In this document: positions 1-7,497 of the stretch, piece after piece
Layout: each line of letters opens with the position of its first letter
Numbering within the stretch: the first letter of the stretch is position 1
Source: a candidate division GN15 bacterium
GTDB lineage: Bacteria > Zixibacteria > MSB-5A5 > GN15 > FEB-12
DNA: 15,765 nucleotides
Direction of reading: 5' to 3'
Assembly: GCA_014729205.1 (NCBI GenBank)
Contig: WJKG01000185.1
Coordinates: forward strand, 1-15,765
Notes under the pieces: generated by a model
What the model was told of the DNA's origin: nothing
Seen by the model: the letters and a program-made list of their open reading frames with translations, nothing else
Databases searched by the model: none
Made by a program: the position numbers and the translations under genes

Positions 1-782
1 GAAATGAGCAACCCTATAACGACCGCATACGTCGTCAGCAGTGCCGGTTTGACCAGTGGGGCGATCTGGCGCGAGTCGGCATAGAGCACGATCAGCTTGA
101 AGGCGGCATACAGAGCCACAACCCAGAGCATATAATAGGACATCTGCGGGTGGGGTGACAGGATGATAACACCGATCACCAATCCCAGCAGCGAGAAGTT
201 CAGCATTGGTCTTCGCTCGAAACCACGGTCCAAAAACAGAATCACCAGCGGGAAAAGAGCGGTCACATAGATCTTTCCATCGTGCCCGGGGGCTACCAGT
301 GAGATCAGATATCCCGTGTACATATAGGCCACCGCTGCCACCAGTGCCGGTATCTTCTCCAGCTTGAACTGGCGCGCACAGAAGTACATGAACAACCCGG
401 CCAGAAAGATATGCAGGAAGAGATTCATACCCAGCATGCGGTAAATTGACCCGAAGAACTTCAGCACCGACAGCGGATAGAATATGTCGCCGTGGAAGGC
501 CTCGATATACGGCATCCCCCCGAAAATGTACGGATTCCACCTGGGAACTTCGCCGTGCGCGCCGACATGGTCGACGAGGAAGGAACGGAAATAGACACCG
601 GCCTGAATAGTATCTGAACCGTAGAGCATGTCATCGGAGAAGAGGAAATCGGAGAACAGGACCACCAGTCCGAGGAATATCACGACAAAGACAATAGGCG
701 TGAACAGCGGCGATGTTTCGATATCGAACTGGGGCTTGCGCTTCGGTGGCGCCTTAGACGTTTGCTTTTGTTTTTTCGCCAA
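1..782 (-). CDS. YfhO-family multi-spanning membrane protein (N-terminal part, cut by window edge)
   Basis: An open frame runs from a TTG start at 782 leftward off the window without a stop, giving about 260 residues. The TTG follows an AGAGAGGA ribosome site and lies 20 nt after the stop of the previous gene. The product starts with a Lys/Gln/Pro-rich cytoplasmic stretch, then a membrane segment at about residues 28-46, then an extracytoplasmic region with the family-like motifs WNPYIFGGMPY and HGDIFYPL, then several more hydrophobic segments. This pattern is what I know from YfhO (PF09586) proteins, GT-C-like membrane enzymes. In Bacillus subtilis YfhO works with CsbB in glycosylating lipoteichoic acid. 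Here it is the third gene of an operon with a GT2 enzyme and a UPF0104 protein, suggesting transfer of a lipid-linked sugar to an envelope acceptor. The family call is fairly sure; the acceptor is unknown. Confidence 0.75.
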   Translation of the reverse strand, partial: MAKKQKQTSKAPPKRKPQFDIETSPLFTPIVFVVIFLGLVVLFSDFLFSDDMLYGSDTIQAGVYFRSFLVDHVGAHGEVPRWNPYIFGGMPYIEAFHGDIFYPLSVLKFFGSIYRMLGMNLFLHIFLAGLFMYFCARQFKLEKIPALVAAVAYMYTGYLISLVAPGHDGKIYVTALFPLVILFLDRGFERRPMLNFSLLGLVIGVIILSPHPQMSYYMLWVVALYAAFKLIVLYADSRQIAPLVKPALLTTYAVVIGLLI

Positions 783-802
783 AGGTGTTATCCTCTCTTG
801 CC

Positions 803-1753
803 TTACGGCTTGACGGCCAGCGCCAGCGCGGCGGCTATCGTCTCTACGGCAATGGCCCACAATCTGGCCAGAATGGCGATCGCGGGTCCTAAAGGTCCTA
901 CAAACGGCGTGAGCAGAACGCCCATAACCAATTCCCGAGGCCCCAATCCACCCGGCGCAAAGAGCATCAAATAACCGATCTGATACGAGGCGTTAAACAC
1001 ACCGATAGCCGGGATTGCATCAAAGCCGGGAGCAACAGACCGCACGAACAGCCAGAAGGCCACACCGTACAAAATCCAGGCAACACAATAACCAAGGAAT
1101 ATACCCAGAGCAACCTTTTTGTCCAGTTGGAAGATGACCTCGGGACGTCCCAATCTGCGCAGTAAGTAATTGGCCAGGGCCAACATCCGGTTCGGCCAGA
1201 GGACTACCCCGAACGATATCAACGCCATCGCCACAGTGATGATCCATGCGCCCCCCGAGCCCAGAATGGCGATTCGGTCGGTCAGCAGGTCGGGTTCGAC
1301 CTGAACCGCCAGGACATAGACCAGGAACGACGCCGGTATAGCGAACAGCTGCGACAGTACGAACGAGGCCCCCGCCTGCTCCGGAGGTATCCCTTTCTGC
1401 CGAGCCAGGTACAGTACGCCAAACAACTGCCACACCTTGCCGGGAATGTAGCGACCGAGATTCGACAAATAGAATATGCGAAAGGCACCGGGACCATCGA
1501 GACGATGTCCGAAGCCATTAATAATGACTCGCCAAACCGAACTGAGCGTGAAGAACGTGAGGATACCAGCCGCGATAGAACCAGCCAGCAGCAGCCAGTC
1601 GACGTCCCATTCATGAGCCTGGATGGCCTCCCAGTTGCCGGCTACCTGTCGGAATACGAAATAGAGAATGACACCGGCCAGGACGATCTGGACCGGTCGG
1701 CGCCACCACTGGCGGGCAGAGGATGATTCGTCCTTAGCGGATGTCTGGCTCAT
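803..1753 (-). CDS. Lysylphosphatidylglycerol synthase-type transmembrane protein (UPF0104)
   Basis: This 316-residue integral membrane protein has about eight hydrophobic segments (roughly residues 20-35, 53-73, 125-150, 165-187, 213-240, 250-268, 275-290, 293-313). Two motifs typical of the LPG_synthase_TM family (PF03706) are visible: NLGRYIPGKVWQ at 98-109 and FAPGGLGPRE at 265-274. It is the membrane domain alone; the soluble aminoacyl-transfer domain of true MprF is absent, so lysyl-phosphatidylglycerol synthesis is unlikely. Stand-alone members occur next to glycosyltransferases and are often suspected of lipid or lipid-sugar translocation. Its ATG overlaps the stop of the upstream glycosyltransferase by ATGA with no clear ribosome site of its own, so translation is probably coupled. 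A flippase role is inference from context. Confidence 0.85.
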   Translation of the reverse strand: MSQTSAKDESSSARQWWRRPVQIVLAGVILYFVFRQVAGNWEAIQAHEWDVDWLLLAGSIAAGILTFFTLSSVWRVIINGFGHRLDGPGAFRIFYLSNLGRYIPGKVWQLFGVLYLARQKGIPPEQAGASFVLSQLFAIPASFLVYVLAVQVEPDLLTDRIAILGSGGAWIITVAMALISFGVVLWPNRMLALANYLLRRLGRPEVIFQLDKKVALGIFLGYCVAWILYGVAFWLFVRSVAPGFDAIPAIGVFNASYQIGYLMLFAPGGLGPRELVMGVLLTPFVGPLGPAIAILARLWAIAVETIAAALALAVKP

Positions 1754-2730
1754 CGATTCGGCGGATCGACATCCGGTTTACGATTGAGTTGCTGCTGCTG
1801 TTTCTGGAGTTTCTGGCGAACATCGCCCAGTTCTTCCTTGATGGCTGTCTGACCCTCGGCCATGAAGCCCATCATGAAAAGACCCATGCCCAGCCCAACC
1901 AGCAGGATGACCAGATACAAAAGGGGGCGATAACCTTCGCCCAGGAAGATCCTGAAGTAGACAGCGACAAGACCGATCAACACTCCGATGGCAAAGCAGA
2001 GCGACCCCGTAACGCCAAAGTATAGAAGCGGTTTTCGCAGAAAGCTAATCTGAAACTTCACCGCCAGCATATCCAGAACACCAATAGGTATCCGCCAGAT
2101 CGAGGAGAACTTGGAGGCACCCCATTGCCGATCGTACAACGGGATCTTGGCCTCGGCGATCTTGAAGCCCTCGTTGGACGCGAGTGGTACCAAGTAGCGG
2201 TGCCAATCCTGGCGAAGGAAGATCTGTTCGACAACTTCACGTCGGAATGCCTTGGCGGCGTTCATGTCATGAATCTCGAGATTGAAGATCTTCCGGCTCA
2301 TGGTATTGTAGATTTGAGACACGAATCGCTTGTTGTACTTACCTTGCTTCCAGCCGGCGCACAAATCGGCACCTTCGGCAATAGGCTCAACCAGCGATGG
2401 AATATCTTCCGGCTTGAACTGGAGGTCAGCCGGATAAAACACGAACACTTCGCCGCGGGCAGTAGCAAAGCCCGTCTGCAAAGCGGCGGTTAACCCACGA
2501 TTGCGTGAGTGAACGGCGTAACGGATGAAATCATACTTGGCAGCATTAGCCTTGATACGCTCCAGCGTGCTGTCAACAGAGCCATCGTCAACATAGACCA
2601 ACTCACCCTTGAACGGTGCCGTCTTGAGCATCTCGGCGAACTGACTGCAGAATTCGTCGATATTCCCCTCTTCGTTCATGGCGGGAACGATCGTAGAGAC
2701 AAAGAAATCGTATGATTCTTGCGTTGCCAA
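1750..2730 (-). CDS. GtrB/DPM1-like family 2 glycosyltransferase with two C-terminal membrane segments
   Basis: Predicted membrane-bound GT-A enzyme (326 residues) that would load a sugar from a nucleotide sugar onto a polyprenyl phosphate on the cytoplasmic face. The GT2 core begins at STIVPAMNEEGN (12-23), the nucleotide-binding VDDGS is at 47-51, and the second acidic motif reads PADLQF at 101-105, with Pro where DPM1 enzymes usually have the first Asp. Two membrane segments follow at about 235-260 and 268-292, then a Gln/Lys-rich coiled-coil-like tail (295-316). The start is TTG at 2730: an in-frame TAA lies 30 nt upstream with no ATG between, and the first internal ATG would cut into the nucleotide-binding core. 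GGAG stands 5 nt ahead. First gene of the envelope trio. Sugar and acceptor are not identifiable. Confidence 0.88.
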   Translation of the reverse strand: MATQESYDFFVSTIVPAMNEEGNIDEFCSQFAEMLKTAPFKGELVYVDDGSVDSTLERIKANAAKYDFIRYAVHSRNRGLTAALQTGFATARGEVFVFYPADLQFKPEDIPSLVEPIAEGADLCAGWKQGKYNKRFVSQIYNTMSRKIFNLEIHDMNAAKAFRREVVEQIFLRQDWHRYLVPLASNEGFKIAEAKIPLYDRQWGASKFSSIWRIPIGVLDMLAVKFQISFLRKPLLYFGVTGSLCFAIGVLIGLVAVYFRIFLGEGYRPLLYLVILLVGLGMGLFMMGFMAEGQTAIKEELGDVRQKLQKQQQQLNRKPDVDPPNR

Positions 2731-2807
2731 ACTGACTCCAGAGGCGATAGATTAACCCTTATACGCCTGATCGGCCATTGCAGGCCAACAAGTTAGCTGC
2801 ACTGGAC

Positions 2808-2836
2808 ATTATGCGCAAACATTGAGGCGGTTTCAA
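2808..2836 (-). promoter_or_regulatory. Sigma-70-like promoter for the glycosyltransferase operon
   Basis: On the minus strand a -35 box TTGAAA (2831-2836) and a -10 box CATAAT (2808-2813) are separated by 17 nt; each matches consensus at 5 of 6 positions. A run of six A residues lies 4 nt upstream of the -35 and could act as an UP element. Transcription would start near 2801, leaving a 5' UTR of about 70 nt before the TTG at 2730. The -35 lies inside the hairpin at 2825-2842. This makes the envelope trio independent of the pyrimidine operon. Predicted from sequence only. Confidence 0.6.
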
Positions 2837-2846
2837 CCGCTTTTTT
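2825..2846 (+). terminator. Hairpin plus T-run, reads as an intrinsic terminator on the plus strand
   Basis: A stem GCGGT/ACCGC (2827-2831 with 2836-2840, loop TTCA), extended by a G-T and an A-T pair, is followed on the plus strand by a T-run ending at 2846. On the minus strand, the direction of all nearby genes, the run becomes an A-tract before the stem and no U-tract follows it. It therefore terminates plus-strand transcription best, and for pyrC transcripts it would be only a weak stop. It shares bases with the promoter at 2808-2836. Confidence 0.45.
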
Positions 2847-2872
2847 CGATTTAGCTATGGTGCAACAGTCCA

Positions 2873-4186
2873 CTATAGTTGGTAGACAATCCTCCCACCC
2901 ATAATGGTTGCCGTGACACGACCAACAAGATCCCAGCCCAGGTAAGGCGAGTTCTGCGACAACGACTGGAAATCGTTCACTGTAACCGTCCACTTCATGT
3001 CCGGGTCGATGATGGCTATGTCGGCAGCTTCACCCTGCTTGAGCGAACCTGCGGGCAGATTGAGAATCCGCGCCGGGTTGACAGTCATCTTGCGGATCGC
3101 GTCGGCCCAGCCCAGGTATCCCTTGTCAATAATATAGGTCTTGATGAGCGCCAGCGAGGTTTCCATACCGATCATTCCGGGAGGTGCTTTGTCAAATTCG
3201 CTGTCTTTGTCCTCGATCAGGTGCGGGGCGTGATCACAGGCAATACAATCGATCGTCCCATCGACCAGACCGGCAATGACCGCATCGCGATCGACCTGTG
3301 TTCGCAGCGGCGGGTTCACACGAAGGTTGGTGTTAAACTCCTTGCCGATCTCCTCATCGGTGAGGATCAGATGGTGCGGTGTAACCTCGGCCGTGACCTT
3401 AACACCCTCCTCCTTGGCGCGACGAATCGCATGGACCGACCCGGCCGCCGAGACGTGCTGAATGTGCAGGCGGGCGCCGGTCATGCGGGCCAGAGAAATG
3501 TCTCGCTCCACGGCGATTTCCTCGGCGACCGCCGGGGCGCCCTTCAACCCCAGGCGGGTCGACTGGTACGACTCGTTCATCACTCCGCCGGCACACAGGT
3601 AGTTGTCCTCGGCATGCTCCATGACGGGGATGTCGAACATGATCGAATACTCCATTGCCCGGCGCATGATCTCCGGATTCTGCACATAGTAGCCGTCATC
3701 GGTGATGGCCACCGCGCCTGATTTCACCAGTTCGCCGATCTCGGCCAGTTGCTTGCCCTCACCGTTCTTGGTGATCGAGCCAACCACATACACGCGAGAG
3801 TCGGCGTGGCGGGCGCGGTCAAGTACGAACTGAACCGTCTCCTGGTTGTCTATTCGCGGATTGGTGTTGGGCATACAGCAAATCGAGGTAAAGCCCCCTG
3901 CGGCAGCCGCCCGGCAGCCGCTCTCGATTGTCTCCGCATACTCATTGCCCGGCTCACGCAGGTGCACATGAATGTCAACCAGGCCCGGCACGACCAGTTT
4001 TCCAGTCGCATCGACCTTCTTCGTATCTGGAAGCTCAGCAATCTCCTTTTGTAACTCGGGACCGTCCTTGTCAATCTTGCTGATCTTCCCATCGGAGACG
4101 AAGATATGTCCCTCGCTTCCGAAGCCGAGGGCGGGGTCGATAATCCGACCGCCAGTGATGACCAGATCGTAATTCTCAGAAGCCAT
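2873..4186 (-). CDS. pyrC: Dihydroorotase (class I)
   Basis: Catalyses reversible cyclisation of N-carbamoyl-L-aspartate to dihydroorotate, the third step of pyrimidine synthesis, in the cytoplasm. At 437 residues it has the length of class I (B. subtilis/Aquifex type) enzymes. The amidohydrolase metal ligands are visible: DIHVHLREPG at 71-80 (His73, His75), the ITDDG loop at 161-165, His191 in MEHAED, His244 in HIQHVSA, and the catalytic Asp318 in CDHAPH. PPGMIGMETS (335-343) is also typical. Its ATG overlaps the pyrB stop as TAATG, so translation should be coupled. It is the last gene of pyrR-pyrB-pyrC. carA, carB, pyrD, pyrE and pyrF are not in the window. Confidence 0.97.
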   Translation of the reverse strand: MASENYDLVITGGRIIDPALGFGSEGHIFVSDGKISKIDKDGPELQKEIAELPDTKKVDATGKLVVPGLVDIHVHLREPGNEYAETIESGCRAAAAGGFTSICCMPNTNPRIDNQETVQFVLDRARHADSRVYVVGSITKNGEGKQLAEIGELVKSGAVAITDDGYYVQNPEIMRRAMEYSIMFDIPVMEHAEDNYLCAGGVMNESYQSTRLGLKGAPAVAEEIAVERDISLARMTGARLHIQHVSAAGSVHAIRRAKEEGVKVTAEVTPHHLILTDEEIGKEFNTNLRVNPPLRTQVDRDAVIAGLVDGTIDCIACDHAPHLIEDKDSEFDKAPPGMIGMETSLALIKTYIIDKGYLGWADAIRKMTVNPARILNLPAGSLKQGEAADIAIIDPDMKWTVTVNDFQSLSQNSPYLGWDLVGRVTATIMGGRIVYQL

Positions 4187-5124
4187 TATTCGCCCTCCTC
4201 ACCTTTGCGCCCGGAAAGCAGATACAGCACAGCCATGCGTACCGCCTGGCCGTTGGTCACCTGGTCCAGGATAACCGACTGATCACCATCAGCAACTTCA
4301 GTGGACATCTCCACGCCGCGGTTGATGGGACCGGGATGCATAATCGTGTAGTTTTCGTTAAGTCGTTTCAATCGGTCGCGGGTGAGACCGAACAGGTTGG
4401 TGTATTCGCGCATCGAGGGAAAAAGCCCGGCTTCCTGCCGCTCGAGCTGGATGCGCATGACATTGACGACATCAGCGCCGTCAAGAGCTTCGTCCAGATC
4501 AGTGTAGACATCGCATTCGAAGCGATTCACATCACGCGGCATCAGCGTCGACGGCCCACAGAGTGCTACCGACGCGCCCATGGTCTTCAGCCCCCATATA
4601 TTGGAGCGTATGACGCGCGAGTGCTTCACATCGCCAACGAGTACCACTCGAAGCCCCTCAAGACTGCCGTACTTCTGCCGGATAGTGAACATGTCCAGCA
4701 GGGCCTGAGTGGGGTGCTCGTGGGAGCCATCGCCGGCGTTGATTATATTCGCATCGAGCCATTTCGTCAGCTGGTACGGAGCCCCACTGGAGGAGTGTCG
4801 GACGACCACCATGTCGATCCGCATGGCCTCGATGTTCTGTACTGTATCGCGCAGAGACTCGCCCTTTGTGACCGATGAGGTCGACTTGGAGAATCCGATC
4901 GAGTCCGCCGAGAGCCGCTTCTCCGCCAGCTCGAAAGAAATCTTGGTGCGCGTTGAAGGCTCGTAGAACAGGTTTACAACGGTAATACCGCGCAGGGTGG
5001 GCACCTTCTTGATACGGCGATCGATGATCTCGCGGAAGGTCTTGGCAGTGTCCAGAATCAAGGTGAGATCCTCGGCTGGCACCTCCTCCAAGCCAAGCAG
5101 ATGACGAGAATGCAGTTCGCTCAT
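4186..5124 (-). CDS. pyrB: Aspartate carbamoyltransferase catalytic subunit
   Basis: Joins carbamoyl phosphate and L-aspartate to give carbamoyl aspartate, the committed step of pyrimidine synthesis. At 312 residues it is full length. Visible motifs are the carbamoyl-phosphate loop EPSTRTK (55-61), the active-site segment SVTKGES (84-90) with Lys87, HPTQ (137-140), and HPGPINRG (263-270). The STRTR hallmark reads STRTK, a conservative change. No pyrI regulatory gene is adjacent, in line with PyrR-regulated operons of the Bacillus type. The ATG at 5124 overlaps the pyrR stop by ATGA and its end overlaps pyrC by one base. Confidence 0.97.
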   Translation of the reverse strand: MSELHSRHLLGLEEVPAEDLTLILDTAKTFREIIDRRIKKVPTLRGITVVNLFYEPSTRTKISFELAEKRLSADSIGFSKSTSSVTKGESLRDTVQNIEAMRIDMVVVRHSSSGAPYQLTKWLDANIINAGDGSHEHPTQALLDMFTIRQKYGSLEGLRVVLVGDVKHSRVIRSNIWGLKTMGASVALCGPSTLMPRDVNRFECDVYTDLDEALDGADVVNVMRIQLERQEAGLFPSMREYTNLFGLTRDRLKRLNENYTIMHPGPINRGVEMSTEVADGDQSVILDQVTNGQAVRMAVLYLLSGRKGEEGE

Positions 5125-5708
5125 GACGCTTCCCCTTTCCTCTTCTCGTTTTCTGAGTGCGGGGCATTGCCACCGACAATGACATCGACTCGATCGACCC
5201 CCTCCTTCTCGGAAACCTGGACGGCTACCCGATCGTCGCGCGCGGTAGGGATATTGGCACCCACATAGTCAGGCTTGATTGGCAGTTCGCGGTGACCGCG
5301 ATCTACCAGCACCGCCAATTGAATCGTGCGCGGACGACCGAAATCGTTGATATGGTCCAGGGCAGCCCTGATGGTACGTCCGGTGAATAGCACATCGTCG
5401 ACCAGAATCAGATTGCGGTCAACTATCGGGAAGAGAATGTCCGTCTGCTGCACGACCGGCTGATCCAGCTTGGAGTGCACATCGTCGCGATACAAGCTGA
5501 TATCCATCAGGCCGACCGGGACCTCGACGCCTTCGAGTTCCTTGATAATGGCCGCGACACGCTTGGCCAGGTGCGCGCCACGAGTAAGAATGCCAATAAT
5601 GACCAGCGATTCGGCTCCGGAATTGCGTTCGAGAATCTCGTGCGCAATACGCGTCAGGGCACGGCTGATCTTCTTGTCATCCAGTAACGGTTTGGTGTTC
5701 TCTGTCAA
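5121..5708 (-). CDS. pyrR: Bifunctional pyr operon regulator / uracil phosphoribosyltransferase
   Basis: PyrR binds a hairpin in pyr leader RNA when UMP/UTP is high and lowers operon expression; it also has uracil phosphoribosyltransferase activity. The 195-residue product carries the PRPP-binding motif ILVDDVLFTGRT at 101-112, the TRGAHLA loop at 42-48, the dimer/RNA-side segment SLYRDD at 71-76, and the typical VGANIPTARDD near 149-159. It exceeds the usual 175-185 residues by a charged C-terminal tail. The start is TTG at 5708, fixed by GGGAGGT at 5715-5721, 6 nt away. First gene of pyrR-pyrB-pyrC, behind a leader that contains a matching RNA element. Confidence 0.95.
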   Translation of the reverse strand: MTENTKPLLDDKKISRALTRIAHEILERNSGAESLVIIGILTRGAHLAKRVAAIIKELEGVEVPVGLMDISLYRDDVHSKLDQPVVQQTDILFPIVDRNLILVDDVLFTGRTIRAALDHINDFGRPRTIQLAVLVDRGHRELPIKPDYVGANIPTARDDRVAVQVSEKEGVDRVDVIVGGNAPHSENEKRKGEAS

Positions 5709-5714
5709 CGCCTT

Positions 5715-5721
5715 ACCTCCC
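5715..5721 (-). promoter_or_regulatory. pyrR ribosome binding site
   Basis: GGGAGGT on the minus strand lies 6 nt before the TTG at 5708. Nearly perfect SD pairing at ideal spacing supports this uncommon TTG start. Just upstream, at 5730-5747, a small stem ACAAAT/ATTTGT with a 6-nt loop may keep the site exposed. Confidence 0.75.
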
Positions 5722-5830
5722 TGTTGAAGACAAATGAGCGGATTTGTGCGATGGTCGGCAGGGGCCTGATAGGACCTGTGGCTTGATTGGTATGCTGTAG
5801 TGATGGGGTGCGAGTCGGTCTCATGCCTCT

Positions 5831-5865
5831 ACCCTTAGTGACCTCGCGGGATCACCTTAAAAGGT
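5831..5865 (-). promoter_or_regulatory. PyrR-binding hairpin in the pyr leader RNA
   Basis: The leader contains GATCCCGCGAGGTC (minus strand, 5840-5853). The PyrR binding-loop consensus as I know it is ARUCCNGNGAGGYU. All inner positions agree; only the first and last bases differ, and they change together from A-U to G-C, so the pair is kept. The upper stem GTGA/TCAC (5852-5855 with 5838-5841) closes it, and a lower stem ACCTTT/AAGGGT (5860-5865 with 5831-5836) is set off by an asymmetric purine-containing internal loop, as in known PyrR sites. It is about 95 nt after the predicted transcription start and 120 nt before pyrR. I see no U-rich terminator between it and pyrR, so whether control is by attenuation or by translation is open. 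Confidence 0.65.
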
Positions 5866-5932
5866 TCAGTGTCGGCCCTTGAAGAAAGGAATCGGGGCGT
5901 ATCACCACCCGGGACAGGCCAACTGTTGTCAG

Positions 5933-5960
5933 AGTATAGCCAATTCGATTCGCCAGTCAA
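5933..5960 (-). promoter_or_regulatory. Promoter of the pyrRBC operon
   Basis: On the minus strand TTGACT (-35, 5955-5960) and TATACT (-10, 5933-5938) are separated by 16 nt, both 5 of 6 to consensus. The -35 lies 28 nt after the stop of the ABC ATPase gene, so the pyr operon has its own start near 5926 and a leader of about 220 nt. The gap 5709-5987 thus holds this promoter, the PyrR hairpin and the pyrR ribosome site. I see no clear terminator for the upstream gene. Confidence 0.7.
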
Positions 5961-5987
5961 GTGCCGTGACCAGAAAAACCGGCAGTC

Positions 5988-7481
5988 TCATGCAGTTTGT
6001 TGTCCCGCACTGTGTGGCGGCGACACAACACTCCGCTGTGAGCCGGCGAAAAACTCGTCTTTCGTCACCAGTGACCAGTCAGGGCCACGAAGAACGAGCA
6101 CTCGATCAGCGAGCAGGCGCACCAGATCACCATCGTGAGTGATGATCACTTGCGTTCGAGCACGCTGCGCAAGATGCCGTGAAAGATCGATAAAACGCGC
6201 GACCCCATCGACATCCAGCGCACATGTCGGCTCATCGAACACAACCACATCAGGCTGCATCGACAGCACCGCAGCAAAGGCCAGTCGACGTTTCTCCCCG
6301 CCGGAGAGGGTGAGAGGGTCGCGATCGGCAAACTGCTCCGGATCCAGACCCACCAGCCGCATCATGGCACACGTTTGCTGTTCAGTGAAGCCATGACCAC
6401 GATTAGCAGGCCCGAATTGGACCTCCTCGGCACAGGTGCGCAGGAAGAACTGGCGTTCGGGCTGCTGAAGAATGGCGCTGACTCGACCGGACAGGTTGTG
6501 CGCATCCAACTCGTTGCCTCCGTCATCAAAGTAGGTAATCCGGCCCGTATCGGGCTTATTCAGACCGCACATCAACAGCCCGAGAGTACTCTTGCCCGAC
6601 CCTGATGGCCCCACAACTGCCAGGGTCTCACCTTGGGTCAGTTCGAAGTTCAGATCGGTAAGCACCGGCTGATCGGCTTGATAACTGAAACTGATACCCT
6701 GGCACATCATGCGTGAGATACCACCATTGCCTGTCCGCTCTGTAATAGCATGTGTGATCGTCTTGCTGTCGGTCATCCGGTCAGGGTCGAAGGCTAGCCC
6801 GGCGCGCCGGCAAAGCTGCTCATCCTCCAGAATCATCCCGGGGTCTCCATCGGCTGTGATCTTTCCCCGTTCCAACACAATCAGGCGCGAATACAACCGT
6901 GCCACATGCGGATACTGTGTAATGCGCACCAACGAAGTTCGAGGACTCCGATCATGTATCGCGTCCAGTTGCTCTGCCAGCAGTTTGCGACCCGCCTCGT
7001 CCAGGAACGAGTCCGGCTCGTCGAGTACCAATACGGGCGGGTCAAACACCATCAGCGCCGCCAGGGCGACTCGCTGCTTCTCGCCACCGGATAGCTCCGA
7101 GGTCAGTCGTCGCCGAAGGTGTTCGATGTCAAAACGCCGTAGCACGTCGGATAGCCGCTCTTGCATGTCATCCGGCCGTACCCCCAGGTTCTCCAGGGCA
7201 AACACCACCTCCTTGTCGACCGTGACGGCCACCATCTGGTTGTCGGGGTTCTGGAAGAGCATACCCACGGCGATAGGTGAGCCGTCGGGCGTATCGACAT
7301 GAACATCACCCGAGTCGGGATCGGCCAGGGAAGCGACCACCCGTGCCAGGGTCGACTTGCCGGAGCCATTGGCGCCCATGATACACACCTGTTCTCCATC
7401 GGCGACCTCCAGAGTGAGATCGTCGAGAACCGGGGGCAAATCAGCACGGTAGCGAAATGTAACGTTCTTCAGACTAAGCAT
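5988..7481 (-). CDS. ECF transporter ATPase with two fused ABC domains (EcfA-EcfA' type)
   Basis: Cytoplasmic ATPase of an energy-coupling-factor importer for a vitamin or metal; the substrate cannot be read. Both halves of this 497-residue protein are ABC domains. Domain 1 has Walker A GANGSGKST (36-44), Q-loop LFQNPDNQM (75-83), signature LSGGEKQR (130-137) and Walker B VLVLDEPD (150-157). Domain 2 has GPSGSGKST (291-299), LQQPERQFF (338-346), LSGGEKRR (392-399), VVVFDEPT (412-419) and ITHD (447-450). In domain 1 the switch His appears to be Gln: ITQY at 187-190 stands where ITHD is expected. Fusions of this kind (e.g. B. subtilis YkoD) normally sit beside EcfT and an S-component gene; none is in the window. 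Start ATG 7481, with AAGGA at 7486-7490. Confidence 0.9.
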   Translation of the reverse strand: MLSLKNVTFRYRADLPPVLDDLTLEVADGEQVCIMGANGSGKSTLARVVASLADPDSGDVHVDTPDGSPIAVGMLFQNPDNQMVAVTVDKEVVFALENLGVRPDDMQERLSDVLRRFDIEHLRRRLTSELSGGEKQRVALAALMVFDPPVLVLDEPDSFLDEAGRKLLAEQLDAIHDRSPRTSLVRITQYPHVARLYSRLIVLERGKITADGDPGMILEDEQLCRRAGLAFDPDRMTDSKTITHAITERTGNGGISRMMCQGISFSYQADQPVLTDLNFELTQGETLAVVGPSGSGKSTLGLLMCGLNKPDTGRITYFDDGGNELDAHNLSGRVSAILQQPERQFFLRTCAEEVQFGPANRGHGFTEQQTCAMMRLVGLDPEQFADRDPLTLSGGEKRRLAFAAVLSMQPDVVVFDEPTCALDVDGVARFIDLSRHLAQRARTQVIITHDGDLVRLLADRVLVLRGPDWSLVTKDEFFAGSQRSVVSPPHSAGQQTA

Positions 7482-7497
7482 GGCATCCTTACACGAA

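Noticed and set aside
2825..2846. The hairpin as a strong terminator of the pyrRBC transcript
   Set aside because: The T-run follows the stem only on the plus strand; on the minus strand the sequence after the stem is mixed, so a canonical terminator in that direction is not supported.
2879..3721. A 280-codon plus-strand open frame over pyrC
   Set aside because: It is the reverse of a full-length dihydroorotase with all catalytic motifs and reads as low-complexity Arg/Asp/Gly-rich sequence.
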